Notes: generated from the letters alone by a model not told the origin. A stretch of 64,000 nt of DNA from Streptomyces sp. NRRL F-5135 (GCF_000719775.1 NZ_JOHR01000003.1:62001-126000), one strand, 5' to 3'. Shown: positions 8,373 to 18,098, numbered from the stretch's first letter. Program-made: numbers and translations.

Positions 8373-9095
8373 GTTGCCGGCCTGCAGGGCCGGCTCAACC
8401 CCTCGGTACGCCGCGCGGCGGAGATCATCGCTGAGGGCCGGTTCGGGCGGCTGCTCTCGGCGCGAGTCGCAGCGACGACCTTTGGCAACGGCCCGGAGTC
8501 GGTGAGCGCGTACGAGTACTTCGACAAGGCAGCGTCCGGAGCCGGTTTCCTCACCATTGCCGCGGGCCACGTCCTGGATGTGGTCGAGGCCGTTCTCGGC
8601 GACGTCACCGAGATCGACGCCCGAACCGAACTCCTCTGGCCCCAGGTGAAGTTGGTCGACACCGGCGCGATATCTGTCCGCGAGGTCCCGGATCACCTCG
8701 ACGCCATCGCCAAGACCTCCTCGGGGGCTCCGGTCGGGGTGCAGATCCTGGCGGGCGTGCCCGCCTCCGACGCCCACTTCAGTCTGGAAGTACGCGGATC
8801 GGAGGGCTGGCTGAGGCTGACGGGCGACCACCCCGCGGGCGTTCAGGTCGGCGACCTCACCCTCTCGTCGAGCGTCGACTTCACCGCGCCCGACCGCCCG
8901 GTCGCCACCGGCACGGGACCCACTGCCGCCGACATCTGGACGGGCGCTTCCATCAACGTCGGCGAGGTCTACGCCAGCCTGGCCCGCGACATCACGAACG
9001 GCACCCACCACACCCCGGGTTTCCAGCACGCCGCCCACAACAGGCGTCTCATCGCCCGAGTCGAACAAGCCGCCCGGACCGGCGTCCGGCACTGA
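8373..9095 (+). pseudogene. truncated Gfo/Idh/MocA-family oxidoreductase (C-terminal domain only)
   Basis: Reading from 8373 gives GLQGRLNPSVRRAAEIIAEGRFG, then YEYFDKAASGAGFLTIAAGHVLD and a complete C-terminal alpha/beta domain to the stop at 9095. The NAD(P)-binding Rossmann half and the catalytic EWPL-type region are missing or unreadable. An apparent internal GTG start at 8502 would give only 197 aa. The intact paralogue at 13436-14578 shows what is lost. The break lies 337 nt after the ISAzo13 end, so an insertion-linked deletion is likely. The 250-nt stretch 8037-8290 holds nothing I recognise. Confidence 0.75.
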
Positions 9096-9290
9096 CGCCA
9101 CCGCACCTCGCGGCACCGTGCATTACTGCCGTGACGGATACGGCGACCGATCCGCGGGCACGGGCAGCCGACATAGGTTCGGACCCGCTGAAGGGTTCCT
9201 GAGGCCCACCCCCCAGATCAGGGAGTCGTTGATGATTTCAGTCCCTCGTCACCATGGCCCTCGCGGCGCTTCGCGGCAGGCTCACGGCGT

Positions 9291-10406
9291 ATGACCACCT
9301 CCGCGCGCGCCGCTGTTCTCGATGCGCAGGACGGGCCCTTCGATTTCCGCGACATCGAGATCGAGGACCCGCGGTCCGACGAGGTACTCGTTCGCATGGT
9401 CGCGACCGGAATATGCGCGACCGACGCTCACGTGCGGGCACAGCGAATGGCGACGCCGCTGCCGGTGGTGCTGGGGCACGAGGGAGGAGGAGTCGTCGAA
9501 CGCGTGGGGGCCGCTGTCACCACCGTCGAGCCCGGTGACCACGTCGTCCTCTCCTACCACTCGTGCGGCCGCTGCAAGCCGTGCATGTCCTCTCACGCGG
9601 CCTACTGCGACAACGTCTGGGCAGCCAACTTCGCAGGCGCCCGCCTGGACGGCTCGAACGGTCTCCACGTCGCCCACGGCACAGAGCCACACGGTCACTT
9701 CTTCGGCCAGTCCTCGTTCTCCACCCACGCCCTGACCCACCAACGGAACACGATCAAGGTCCCCCGCGATCTGCCCCTCGACGTCATGGCGCCGCTGGGG
9801 TGCGGGCTGCAGACGGGCGCGGGGGCCGTACTCAAGGCACTCGCCGTGCCGGCGGGAGCGTCCTTCGCGGTCTTCGGCGTGGGCGCGGTGGGCCTGGCGG
9901 CGGTCATGGCGGCACATGTCGCGGGTGCCACCACCATCGTCGCCGTCGACGTCGACGCCGGCCGCCTCGAGCTGGCCCGCGATCTCGGAGCGACGCACCT
10001 CGTCAACCCCGGCCAGGTCGAGGATCTGACCGGCGCGCTCCGGACCGTCGACGAACGCGGTCTGGAGTACGTCCTCGACACGAGCGGCCGCGCGGAGAAC
10101 CTCGACGCCGGGGTCGGCGCCCTGGCACCGATGGGCCGATTCGGCTTCGTGGCGTTCCACGAAGGAGCGGGCGCCATGCTCGACGCCGGCCGGCTCACGC
10201 TCGGCCAGTCGCTTCAGGGCATCATCCAGGGTGACGCCGTCTCGTCGCTCCTGATCAACGACCTTGCCCAGCTCTATCGAGCGGGCCGGTTCCCCATCGA
10301 CCGACTGCTGTCCTTCTACGACTTCGCCGATATCAACACCGCGTTCGAGGATGCGGGCTCAGGCCGCGTCACCAAGGCGGTCCTTCGATTCACGTCACCG
10401 GGATAG
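9291..10406 (+). CDS. zinc-dependent NAD(P) alcohol dehydrogenase (MDR superfamily)
   Basis: 371 aa. The catalytic zinc ligands are visible: Cys42 in GICATDAH, His63 in LGHEGGG, and the third Cys in PLGCGLQTG. Four structural-zinc cysteines lie at 92, 95, 98 and 106. A Rossmann motif follows (VFGVGAVGLAAVMAA), and VAVDVDAGRLELA suggests NAD preference. It resembles aryl/benzyl-alcohol dehydrogenases, which oxidise primary alcohols to aldehydes. The MBL-fold gene follows after 46 nt and an MDR quinone-type reductase after that, all co-directional. Substrate unknown. Confidence 0.85.
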   Translation: MTTSARAAVLDAQDGPFDFRDIEIEDPRSDEVLVRMVATGICATDAHVRAQRMATPLPVVLGHEGGGVVERVGAAVTTVEPGDHVVLSYHSCGRCKPCMSSHAAYCDNVWAANFAGARLDGSNGLHVAHGTEPHGHFFGQSSFSTHALTHQRNTIKVPRDLPLDVMAPLGCGLQTGAGAVLKALAVPAGASFAVFGVGAVGLAAVMAAHVAGATTIVAVDVDAGRLELARDLGATHLVNPGQVEDLTGALRTVDERGLEYVLDTSGRAENLDAGVGALAPMGRFGFVAFHEGAGAMLDAGRLTLGQSLQGIIQGDAVSSLLINDLAQLYRAGRFPIDRLLSFYDFADINTAFEDAGSGRVTKAVLRFTSPG

Positions 10407-10452
10407 ACCACCCGTTCGACAGATTCCCAAGAACACAGAGAGGATCCCGTCG

Positions 10453-11535
10453 ATGTGCCAGAGCAGTCAGATACCCATCAGCGTCGAAGAAACCCCGAGC
10501 TTCTACGGGATCGACCACTATGGATTCCCCCGCTCGGGGGCGGACGACCCGTTGGACCCCGAGGGCTATTACCCCCCGTATTTCCAGAGCGAGCACTTCC
10601 AGAAGTACGGCTACCACGTGGAAGAACTGCGCGGCGGCTTCTACTGGGTCACCAGTGCCGGCTACGACGCCGCATTCGTGGTGACCGAGGAGGGCGTGGT
10701 CGCGATCGACGCACCCCCGACGCTGGGCGAGAACATGCTGGCGGCGATCGAGGACGTCACCGACCGACCGGTGACCCACGTCATCTACAGCCACTGGCAC
10801 GCCGATCACATCGGCGCGGCCTCCGTGTTCGGTCCCGACGTCGAGATCGTCGCCCACCGCATCACCAAGGAACTCCTGGAGCGCTTCCCCGACCCGAAGC
10901 GCCCCCTGCCGACGAGGACGTTCGACGACGAACTCGTCCTCGAAGTGGGCGGTGTGAGCCTGCAGCTCTCCTACAGGGGAGAGAACCACTGCCCCGGCAA
11001 TATCTTCATCTACGCACCGCGGCAGAAGGTGCTCACGGCCGTCGACATCGTCAGTCCGGGAAGCGTCACGTTCATGCACTGCGACGCCTCGCAGAACATC
11101 TCCGGCTGGTACGAAGCTCAGTCTCAGATCCTCGCATACGACTTCGACTACTTCGTCGGCGGGCACCACATGCATTACGGCACCTACGAGCAGGTGAAGC
11201 TGTGCGTGGAGTACTTCGCCGACGTGCTCGAGGGGGCGACTGCGGCGGTCGAGCGGTTCAGCCGCTCGGATGCGCTCGCCGACATCGTGACCGGCACCGG
11301 CTGGGACAGGATATTCGTCGGTACCGAGAACTGGATCAGCTCCATGGCGAACTACACCACCCGCCACGTCCTGGAGAAGGAAACGAGCGACGGCCGGCTC
11401 TGGTGGGAACGACTGGCGGGAGCCACCACCCAGACCAAGTACCACGCGTACACCGTGCTGGAATCGATCCGCCTCGAACGGCCCCGGCCCGACTACCGCC
11501 TGCGGGGCGAGAATCCTCCGGTCTTCCTGACCTGA
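10453..11535 (+). CDS. MBL-fold metallo-hydrolase
   Basis: 360 aa from the ATG at 10453, which has a GAGAGGA ribosome site; an in-frame start further upstream would overlap the previous gene. The metallo-beta-lactamase signature HWHADHIG is present, followed by HCPG, a metal-bridging Asp (LTAVDIV) and GGHHMHYG. That is a complete di-metal site. The substrate cannot be told: lactonase, thioesterase or other hydrolase are all possible. The short spacing from the alcohol dehydrogenase and to the MDR gene downstream suggests one operon. Confidence 0.8.
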   Translation: MCQSSQIPISVEETPSFYGIDHYGFPRSGADDPLDPEGYYPPYFQSEHFQKYGYHVEELRGGFYWVTSAGYDAAFVVTEEGVVAIDAPPTLGENMLAAIEDVTDRPVTHVIYSHWHADHIGAASVFGPDVEIVAHRITKELLERFPDPKRPLPTRTFDDELVLEVGGVSLQLSYRGENHCPGNIFIYAPRQKVLTAVDIVSPGSVTFMHCDASQNISGWYEAQSQILAYDFDYFVGGHHMHYGTYEQVKLCVEYFADVLEGATAAVERFSRSDALADIVTGTGWDRIFVGTENWISSMANYTTRHVLEKETSDGRLWWERLAGATTQTKYHAYTVLESIRLERPRPDYRLRGENPPVFLT

Positions 11536-11587
11536 CACCGTTCTGAACGGTGCGAGCAAATGACTCTTGTATACGAGAAGGATCATC

Positions 11588-12493
11588 ATGAAAGCCGCCG
11601 TCATCACCTCGTTCGGCGAACCCTCCGTGTTGCGGGTTGCGGAGGCTCCGCGACCGGTGCCGGGTCCGGGTCAGGTACTGGTGCGGGTTCACGCCGCCGG
11701 GGTGAACCCGGCGGAGATCCAGGCACGCGCCGGAGCGTTCCGCCTGCGTGCTCCCGCCATCATCGGATTCGAGTTCGCCGGCGTCGTCGAGGCGGTCGGC
11801 CCGGGCGTCGACGTGGGCGTGGTCGGCGACCGCGTCGCCGGGTGGCCGGACTCCGCCACCCAGGGCTCCTACGCCGAGTACACGGTCAGCAGCAACTTCG
11901 CGATGATCCCCGACGGCGTTTCCTTCGAGGAGGCCGCGGCTACTGTCATCGGCGCCGACAACGCGGCGAGGGCTCTCGGGCTTCTGAACATTCGCCCGGG
12001 TGAAACGCTCGTGGTCACCGGCGCGAGCGGTGCTCTGGGCGGCGCCGCCGTGCAGTTCGCGCGACGGCGCGGTGTGACGGTGATCGGCGTCGCCGGGACT
12101 GCCAACGCCGACTTCGTCAGGAGTCTCGGAGCGACCCCTGTCGCCCACGGCCCGGGCCTGGTCGATCGCATCCGTGCCGCCGCTCCGGGCGGGGTCGACG
12201 CCGCGCTCGACGCCGCCGGCAAGGGGCTCCTTCCCGCCCTCGTCGATCTTCTCGGCGGCCCCGGCCGGATCGTGACGCTCGCCGACCGCGATGCCGCACA
12301 ACACGGAGTCGCATTCAGCCCCGGGGGCAGCGGGAACCGCAACCGCGGCCCTGTCCAGGAAGCCTTGGATCTGATCGCCGCCGGCGCATGGACCGCACGC
12401 ATCGGCCGGAGCTTCCCACTCGACGAGGCCGCGGACGCTCATCGCCTCGTCGCCACGGGCCACACCCACGGCAAAGTCATCCTCCTTCCCTGA
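11588..12493 (+). CDS. NADPH:quinone-oxidoreductase-type MDR enzyme
   Basis: 301 aa from ATG 11588 with an AGAAGGA ribosome site; seven extra residues would come from a TTG at 11567. It has the zinc-less MDR layout: GVNPAEIQAR, GFEFAGVVEAVG, then the nucleotide-binding VVTGASGALGGAAVQFARRR. The C-terminus ends HGKVILLP, typical of NADPH-dependent quinone or enone reductases. No zinc cysteines are present. It is the third gene of the run starting at 9291. Confidence 0.82.
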   Translation: MKAAVITSFGEPSVLRVAEAPRPVPGPGQVLVRVHAAGVNPAEIQARAGAFRLRAPAIIGFEFAGVVEAVGPGVDVGVVGDRVAGWPDSATQGSYAEYTVSSNFAMIPDGVSFEEAAATVIGADNAARALGLLNIRPGETLVVTGASGALGGAAVQFARRRGVTVIGVAGTANADFVRSLGATPVAHGPGLVDRIRAAAPGGVDAALDAAGKGLLPALVDLLGGPGRIVTLADRDAAQHGVAFSPGGSGNRNRGPVQEALDLIAAGAWTARIGRSFPLDEAADAHRLVATGHTHGKVILLP

Positions 12494-12544
12494 CTCGGCC
12501 GACCGGCCATTCAACCACGACAACAATCAATTGGAGAATCCGAA

Positions 12545-13267
12545 ATGCCTGCAGTCCTCGTCCATGGTGTACCTGATACCCGCCGGCTTTGGGACACCGT
12601 CCGTTCCTATCTTCAACGCGACGATATTGTGACGATCGACCTCCCCGGGTTTGGCGTACCACTACCAGCGGGATTCACGTCGACGAAAGAAGAGTATCTC
12701 GATTGGCTTATTAAGAAGATCGAAGAAATCGGCGAACCCGTCGACCTGGTCGGTCATGATTGGGGGTCCCTGCTCACGGGCCGTCTCGCGTCTATCCGAC
12801 CAGATCTGGTGCGGACATGGACAGGCATCAGCGGACCAATCGATCCGGAGTATCCGTGGCACTATCTTGCCAAGATCTGGCAAACGCCAGGCGAGGGCGA
12901 GCAATGGATGGCGGACCTCGACCTCGAGGCGTTCGCAGCAAGCCTCAACGAGGCGCAGATGCCGCGCGACGCGGCAAACGAATCGGTCCGGCATCTCGAT
13001 GCCACTATGAGAGCAAGCATTCTCGCCCTTTACCGTTCGGCGATCGAGGTCGGGGCGGAGTGGAAGCCAGGTTTGAGCAATGTGACCGCACCAGCGCTAG
13101 TGATCTGGGGCCTAGACGATCCGTTTCTTCCTCACCGCTTCGCCGACGAGCTCGGTAATGCCACACGCGCACGTGCCGTCTTCAAGCTGCGCAGCTCGCA
13201 CTGGCCGATGATAGAGTGTCCGGCCGATGTCGCGCGCGAACTCGAGGCCCACTGGGCTCACGTGTAA
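12545..13267 (+). CDS. alpha/beta hydrolase with Asp nucleophile (dehalogenase/epoxide-hydrolase-like)
   Basis: 240 aa. The oxyanion motif HGVPDT (7-12) is followed by the nucleophile elbow GHDWGS with Asp72. The acid is in GLDDPFL and the catalytic His in SSHWP. An Asp nucleophile points to haloalkane dehalogenases or epoxide hydrolases rather than Ser esterases; the family is broad and the substrate open. A GGAGA ribosome site lies before the ATG. Base composition is visibly lower in G+C than in neighbouring genes (ATA, TTA, TAT codons near the start), suggesting a different source. Confidence 0.78.
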   Translation: MPAVLVHGVPDTRRLWDTVRSYLQRDDIVTIDLPGFGVPLPAGFTSTKEEYLDWLIKKIEEIGEPVDLVGHDWGSLLTGRLASIRPDLVRTWTGISGPIDPEYPWHYLAKIWQTPGEGEQWMADLDLEAFAASLNEAQMPRDAANESVRHLDATMRASILALYRSAIEVGAEWKPGLSNVTAPALVIWGLDDPFLPHRFADELGNATRARAVFKLRSSHWPMIECPADVARELEAHWAHV

Positions 13268-13435
13268 AACCTGCGCTTGGGTCACTCGGGCTCAAACCCC
13301 GCGGCCGCTACGCGAACGGCAATAATTGCTCGCTCGCCATGGTGAGCCCGAGTGCCCACGCATTTGTCCGGAAACGAATCATCGTGACGCAGCCCGGAGA
13401 GCGTTGCCGGGGCTGCGCACGGCAGGAGCATCCTA

Positions 13436-14578
13436 ATGGCGAATTCAGCAAATACCCGGATCGGCATCGGCCTTATCGGGGCTAGTGCCGATCGGGGTTG
13501 GGGCGGAATTGCTCACGTCCCGGCGCTGCAGGCGCTCGACGCGTTCCAGATCCGCGCCGTCAGTACGACTCGTATGGAGAGCGCGAACGCGACCGCTCGT
13601 CGGCTGGGCGCCGATCTCGCCTTCGACACATATGAGGCTCTGGTCGTGCGACCGGAGGTCGACCTGGTGGTGGTTGCGGTCAAGGTGCCGGAGCACAAGC
13701 AGATTGTTTCCGACGCGCTGGCCGCGGGCAAGATGGTTTATTGCGAATGGCCGCTCGCAAGAAACCTATCGGAGGCCGAAGCGCTGGAGGGGTTTGCCCG
13801 CGAGCGGCGGCTGCGGACGGTTGTCGGGTTGCAGGGCGGCCTGCACCCGCCGATCCTCTTCCTTCGCGACCTCATCGCGCAAGGCGTGATTGGCAAGCCG
13901 CTCAGCACGAGCATCCGAGCGCATTTGACCGACGACATGTGGGTCGGCCGATATGACCCGCCGGTCGAGTACATGGCTCACGCAAAGCATGGCGCCACGC
14001 TTCTGAGCATCATGCTCGGCCACGGGCTCGAACCGCTTGCGCGCGTGCTCGGCACGTTCGAGAGTCTGTCCGCCGTCGTCGCCAATCAGCGCGGTGACGG
14101 AGTCCGCCTCTCCGATGGCGCGTCGCTGCCGAAGGACGCGCCGGATGAGATCGTCGTCGCCGGCGTTCTCGAAGGCGGGATCGTCACTTCGCTGCACTAC
14201 AGTGCCGGGCAGTCTGCCAGCTCGGCGATGGTATGGGAGATCCAGGGCACCGAGGGCGGTGTGCGTGTGGAGTCGGCGTCGGGCTACATCCATTTCACCG
14301 ATTTCACCATCACGCTGCGCCGCGGCAGCGAGCCTGTCCAAGTGCTACAGGTCCCCCCCGCTTATGCGGCTCCTGACCTGCAACTCGACGCACCCGCAGC
14401 GGGGGTCGCCCGCCTCTACGCCCAGTTCGCCGCCGACCTCCGCGACGGAACCGCCGATGCGCCGGATTTCGCGGTCGCACTCGATCGCCACCGGGTACTC
14501 GAGGCGATCACACGGGCCGCTGAAACAGGTCATCGGCAGCATCTGTCCCGCCCCGACCGAATGAACTCCAATCTTTGA
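13436..14578 (+). CDS. Gfo/Idh/MocA-family NAD(P) oxidoreductase
   Basis: 380 aa and apparently complete. The Rossmann domain begins IGIGLIGASADRGWGG and contains the VAVKVPEHKQ strand. The EWPL motif (YCEWPLARNL) stands where family members often have the EKP catalytic-site lysine, so Lys is replaced by Trp-Pro. That occurs in a galactose-dehydrogenase-like subgroup. The C-terminal domain runs from GLQGGLHPP on. Such enzymes oxidise sugars, inositols or related compounds. The AGGAG ribosome site precedes the ATG. Its C-terminal half is homologous to the decayed gene at 8373-9095. Confidence 0.83.
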   Translation: MANSANTRIGIGLIGASADRGWGGIAHVPALQALDAFQIRAVSTTRMESANATARRLGADLAFDTYEALVVRPEVDLVVVAVKVPEHKQIVSDALAAGKMVYCEWPLARNLSEAEALEGFARERRLRTVVGLQGGLHPPILFLRDLIAQGVIGKPLSTSIRAHLTDDMWVGRYDPPVEYMAHAKHGATLLSIMLGHGLEPLARVLGTFESLSAVVANQRGDGVRLSDGASLPKDAPDEIVVAGVLEGGIVTSLHYSAGQSASSAMVWEIQGTEGGVRVESASGYIHFTDFTITLRRGSEPVQVLQVPPAYAAPDLQLDAPAAGVARLYAQFAADLRDGTADAPDFAVALDRHRVLEAITRAAETGHRQHLSRPDRMNSNL

Positions 14579-15082
14579 ACCCGGGAGAGGCACTGCCGCA
14601 GGACCCGAGGAGATGGCGATCCGCGAGCTAACCCTGACTTGATCACACAGAGCTGACTCGCACCGTATCGAAGAACTCTGCCGACCAGCGGGACCTCGCC
14701 CTCCATCCCTCTTCTGCAATGCGGCGCCGACTGCGTCGCTCGCCCACCGCTTCCCCCGCGCCGTGCAGCGCTCATCCGCATCGCCGAATCGTGCCCATGT
14801 GTGCCCCACGGCGCAGGCTGCTCAGGTGGCATTCGACACCAGCTGGCCGCGAAGGCACAGCTGGCCCTCATAGCGGCAATGCAGGCGTGGCGTGGTCATG
14901 CCTGTGCGTCTTCGGTCGGGATGATCCTTGAAGAGCCCGACGATCAGGACAACGATCGAGCGCAGCGCGATTCGGGACATTTATCCGCGGAATCGCACAC
15001 GCGGTTCAGGGACATTTATCCCGCAGTGCTCTCCCGGGTGTCAGGGCGTGGGGCGCGCACCCCTGATTGCGAAGAGCCCTAC
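14579..15082. other. 504-nt region without a supported gene
   Basis: No reading frame here resembles a protein I recognise. It contains a 13-bp direct repeat (14974-14986 and 15009-15021) and leads into a truncated LLM oxidoreductase. It probably marks a deletion or insertion scar. Confidence 0.5.
14974..15021. repeat. 13-bp direct repeat GGGACATTTATCC
   Basis: GGGACATTTATCC occurs at 14974-14986 and again at 15009-15021, 35 bp start to start. It is A/T-rich for this genome. It could be a regulator site or an old mobile-element end; nothing else decides it. Confidence 0.4.
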
Positions 15083-15839
15083 ATGGACACGGACACGATT
15101 CCGTGGCAGCTGCGCACCATGCTCGACCCATTCGTGGCGCTGAGCGTTGCCGCGAGCGTCACCGAACGGGTGCTGCTGGGCACATCCACCCGCGTCGCAC
15201 CCTGGTACTCCCCCCTAGCTGCTCGCCCGGTCGCTGACCGGTGTCGACGTGGTGAGCGGGGGCCGTCTCATCACCGGCCTCGGAACCGGCTGGTCGCCCG
15301 AGGAGTACCAGGGAGTGGGCGTTCCCTGGCAGGAGCGGGGCGCGCGGGTGGACGAGTGTCTGGACGTGCTGGAAGCCGTGTGGACCACCGAGCCCGTCGC
15401 GCGACACGAGGGCAGGCACTACACCTTCCCCGCCGCGCACATCGGGCCCAAGCCGCTCCAGCGCCCCCGGCCCCCGATCTACCTGTCCGGCTTCGCCCCG
15501 GCCTCCCGACGCCGGGCGGCCCGCCGCGCGGACGGCGTACTTCCCGTCGCGGTGCCCGTCCGGGGTTCCGCATTCGACCCCGCCGCCGTGATCAACCAGC
15601 CGCTGCGGGAAGTCCGCCGCCTCGCCGAGGCCGAGGGCCGCGACCCGGCCGACACCGACGCCATCCTGAGGGTCAACCCCACCACCGAGTCAACCGTGCC
15701 GGAGATCGCGGACATCATCCTCCGTACGGGAGACGAGACGGACGTCGACCACGTCTTCGTCGACTTTGTCCACCTGGCCGACCAAGGCGTGGACCAGGCC
15801 CTGGAACTGCTACGTCAGACGATGGAACTGTCTCGCTGA
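15083..15839 (+). pseudogene. LLM-class (F420-dependent) oxidoreductase, N-terminally truncated and frameshifted
   Basis: From 15083 the frame reads DTDTIPWQLRTMLDPFVAL and VTERVLLGTST, a typical luciferase-like barrel segment, but the first strand and about 50 residues are absent. At the C6 run near 15213-15218 the frame shifts. From about 15220 another frame continues LLARSLTGVDVVSGGRLITGLGTGW and runs to the stop at 15839, including the GPKPLQRPRPPIYLSG block. Without the shift, a GTG at 15249 would yield only 196 aa. The shift in a C run could be a sequencing slip, but the missing N-terminus shows real decay. Confidence 0.78.
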
Positions 15840-15881
15840 AAGCCGAGCCGCAAGACGGCGCCGTCCGCCCCGGGGGCCGCG

Positions 15882-16472
15882 TTATCGCGTCGGTCCCTCG
15901 CGCGCGGTTGAGGTGGCGGCATAGAGCCAACGGCGCAGGACGAGGGTCACAGCCGGCATCATCAGATACGTCATCAACGTACTGAACAGCAGCGCGAGCA
16001 TCAGCACCCGCGCCACAAGCGGCCAAGCACGGAGCGCCGGACCCAGAAGACCGTTGCCGATCAGGGAGATCGGGAGTACGGCCGCGAAGGCGGCGAGCGC
16101 CATCTTCCACCGAGGCGGCGCCGTCGTGGGCGTGTCGTGCGCAGTGGTGAACAGGTTCTCCATTCCGGAGAGTTCGCGACGCGCCACCTCGCTCTGATGA
16201 TGGCCCTCGCAGTGGTCGAACAGTGCGGCCCGCTCAGGTGACGTCGTCCAGTGCCGCGCGGACTCCTGGTCGCGGAACCGGTGGATCAGAACCCATGGCC
16301 CGGCGGCCGTGGCAGGCCGGAACAACCCGTCCCCCAGGTGTCCGGGAAACGCTGAGGCGGTGTCGGTCACCCGCCCGAACCACTCCCGGAAGTCCTGCTC
16401 GTAGCCGGGTTCCACAGCGCGCGCGGTCAGCAGGGTGACGTCGGCCGGGCCGACGTCGTCCGTCTCGGTCAT
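15882..16472 (-). CDS. antibiotic-biosynthesis-monooxygenase (ABM) domain protein with membrane tail
   Basis: 196 aa. Residues 10-110 form an ABM-like ferredoxin-fold domain (VTLLTARAVEPGYEQDFREWFGR, then WVLIHRFRDQESARHW). Two hydrophobic helices follow at about 123-145 and 150-172, with a basic end. Proteins of this layout are usually annotated as membrane-anchored ABM proteins of unknown role. The ABM fold alone also occurs in heme-degrading and quinone-forming monooxygenases. It starts 27 nt after the aldehyde dehydrogenase stop, so the two are probably one transcript. Confidence 0.75.
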   Translation of the reverse strand: MTETDDVGPADVTLLTARAVEPGYEQDFREWFGRVTDTASAFPGHLGDGLFRPATAAGPWVLIHRFRDQESARHWTTSPERAALFDHCEGHHQSEVARRELSGMENLFTTAHDTPTTAPPRWKMALAAFAAVLPISLIGNGLLGPALRAWPLVARVLMLALLFSTLMTYLMMPAVTLVLRRWLYAATSTAREGPTR

Positions 16473-16499
16473 CGATTCTCATTCCGTCGTCGAGAGCTG

Positions 16500-17939
16500 T
16501 CAGAGCTGCGGTGCCACATGCACGAGGTGCTTGGTCTCCTGGAATTCCTCGATCCCGCGGATGCCGTTCAGGCGGCCCACTCCCGACTGCTTGAAGCCGC
16601 CCTCCTCGAACTGGTCGTGGACCATGGCCCAGGTGTTGGTCCAGACGGTCCCGGCCCGCAGTTCGCGGCCGACGCGCAGGGGGCGGTCGACATCACGGGT
16701 CCAGATGCTCGCGGCCAGACCGAACTCGGTGGCGTTGGCACGCGCCACGGCGTCGGCCTCGGAGTCGAACACCTCGAAGGTGGCGACCGGCCCGAACACT
16801 TCGCGCTGCACGATCGGCGAGGACACGTCGGCGACCTCGATCAGGGACGGGCCGAGGAGCGCCCGATCCCGCTTGCCCCGCACGAGGACGGTGGCGTAGT
16901 CGGCCGCGGCGGCCACGGTCTGTTCGACCCGTTGGGCGTTTCCTTCGTCGATCATGGCGCCCATCTCGCTGGCGGGGTCGTCGCCGGGCCCGACCCGGAC
17001 CGTTTCGAGGGCGGCGACGAGCCGCCGCCGGAGTTCGTCGGCCACGCTGCGCTGGACCAGTATCCGGCTGCCCGTCATGCAGAACTGGCCCGCGAACATG
17101 GTGACGGCCTTGGTGAGCACGGGCACGACGGCGTCCAGGTCGGCGTCGTCGAAGACGAGCATCGGCGTCTTTCCGCCCAGCTCCATGGACAGCGCTTTCA
17201 GCGTCGGGGCGGCCTGTTCCATGATCACGCGGCCGACCGCGGTGGAGCCGGTGTAGCTGATCACGTCGACGTCCGGGGAGGAGACCAGCTCCGGAGCCCC
17301 GGCGTTTCCGCTCTCGGTGAAGACGTTGAGCACGCCCGGGTCCAGGCTCGGCGTGTCGGCGATGATCTCGCTCAGCACTCCGTTGACCAGGCCGGTCTGC
17401 GCCGGCATCTTCATGACCACGGTGCAGCCGGCGGCCAGGGCGGGTGCGAAGGATCGCGCCGAGAGGATGACCGGTGAGTTCCACGGCACGATCACCGCGG
17501 CGACGCCCGCGGCTTCGCGCAGGGTCATCGAGTACATGCCGGGCCGCACTTCCCCGGCCCTGCCGTGGTCGGTGAGGGAAAGCGCCGCGTGGTAGCGGAG
17601 CTTGGGCACGGTGCCTTCGACTTCGAGGGCCGCCTCGGCGAGTACTTTCCCGTTCTCCCGCGCCAGGAGGGTGATCAGTTCGTCCTTGCGGTGCTCGAGC
17701 CGGTCGGCCAGTCCGTGCAGCGCTGCCGCACGCCGGTGACGGTCGCGGGACCAGGCGGTGGAGTCGAAGGCCCTTCGGGCCGCGGCCACGGCGGCCCTCG
17801 CCTCCCGCGCACCGCCGTCGGCGAAGGTGCCGAGCAGTCCGTTGGTCGCGGGGCTGCGTGACTCGCCGCGGGAGCCGGAGTCCTGCCACTGCCCGTCGAT
17901 GTAGTGGCGCGCGTGAGGCAGGGTTTCGGATGTGGGCAT
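16500..17939 (-). CDS. NAD(P)-dependent aldehyde dehydrogenase
   Basis: About 479 aa from ATG 17939, which has GAGAGG upstream; a more distal start at 17966 is possible. All ALDH landmarks are present: IVPWNSPV, the general base in MELGGKTP, the nucleophilic Cys in GQFCMTGSR, REVFGPV, and the C-terminal GGFKQSGVG. It oxidises an aldehyde to the acid. It heads the pair with the ABM-domain gene and lies next to the LAL regulator and LLM oxidoreductases, so a shared pathway is possible but unproven. Confidence 0.88.
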   Translation of the reverse strand: MPTSETLPHARHYIDGQWQDSGSRGESRSPATNGLLGTFADGGAREARAAVAAARRAFDSTAWSRDRHRRAAALHGLADRLEHRKDELITLLARENGKVLAEAALEVEGTVPKLRYHAALSLTDHGRAGEVRPGMYSMTLREAAGVAAVIVPWNSPVILSARSFAPALAAGCTVVMKMPAQTGLVNGVLSEIIADTPSLDPGVLNVFTESGNAGAPELVSSPDVDVISYTGSTAVGRVIMEQAAPTLKALSMELGGKTPMLVFDDADLDAVVPVLTKAVTMFAGQFCMTGSRILVQRSVADELRRRLVAALETVRVGPGDDPASEMGAMIDEGNAQRVEQTVAAAADYATVLVRGKRDRALLGPSLIEVADVSSPIVQREVFGPVATFEVFDSEADAVARANATEFGLAASIWTRDVDRPLRVGRELRAGTVWTNTWAMVHDQFEEGGFKQSGVGRLNGIRGIEEFQETKHLVHVAPQL

Positions 17940-18098
17940 GAGGTGACCTCTCGTCATGCGTCGCACGGCGTTTCGCCGCGGGTCCGCGGGCCAACGTCAG
18001 CGACGCTACAAATCAGGGCCGGTGGGCGAATCGGGCGGGCAATCCGTCGTTTTCCGCCGGAGGCGTCGTGCGCCCGCTCCGCCGCGGCCTCCCTGCGC

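Noticed and set aside
9282..11607. Long minus-strand frames opposite the alcohol dehydrogenase and MBL genes
   Set aside because: The plus-strand genes have complete active-site motifs; the antisense translations have none.
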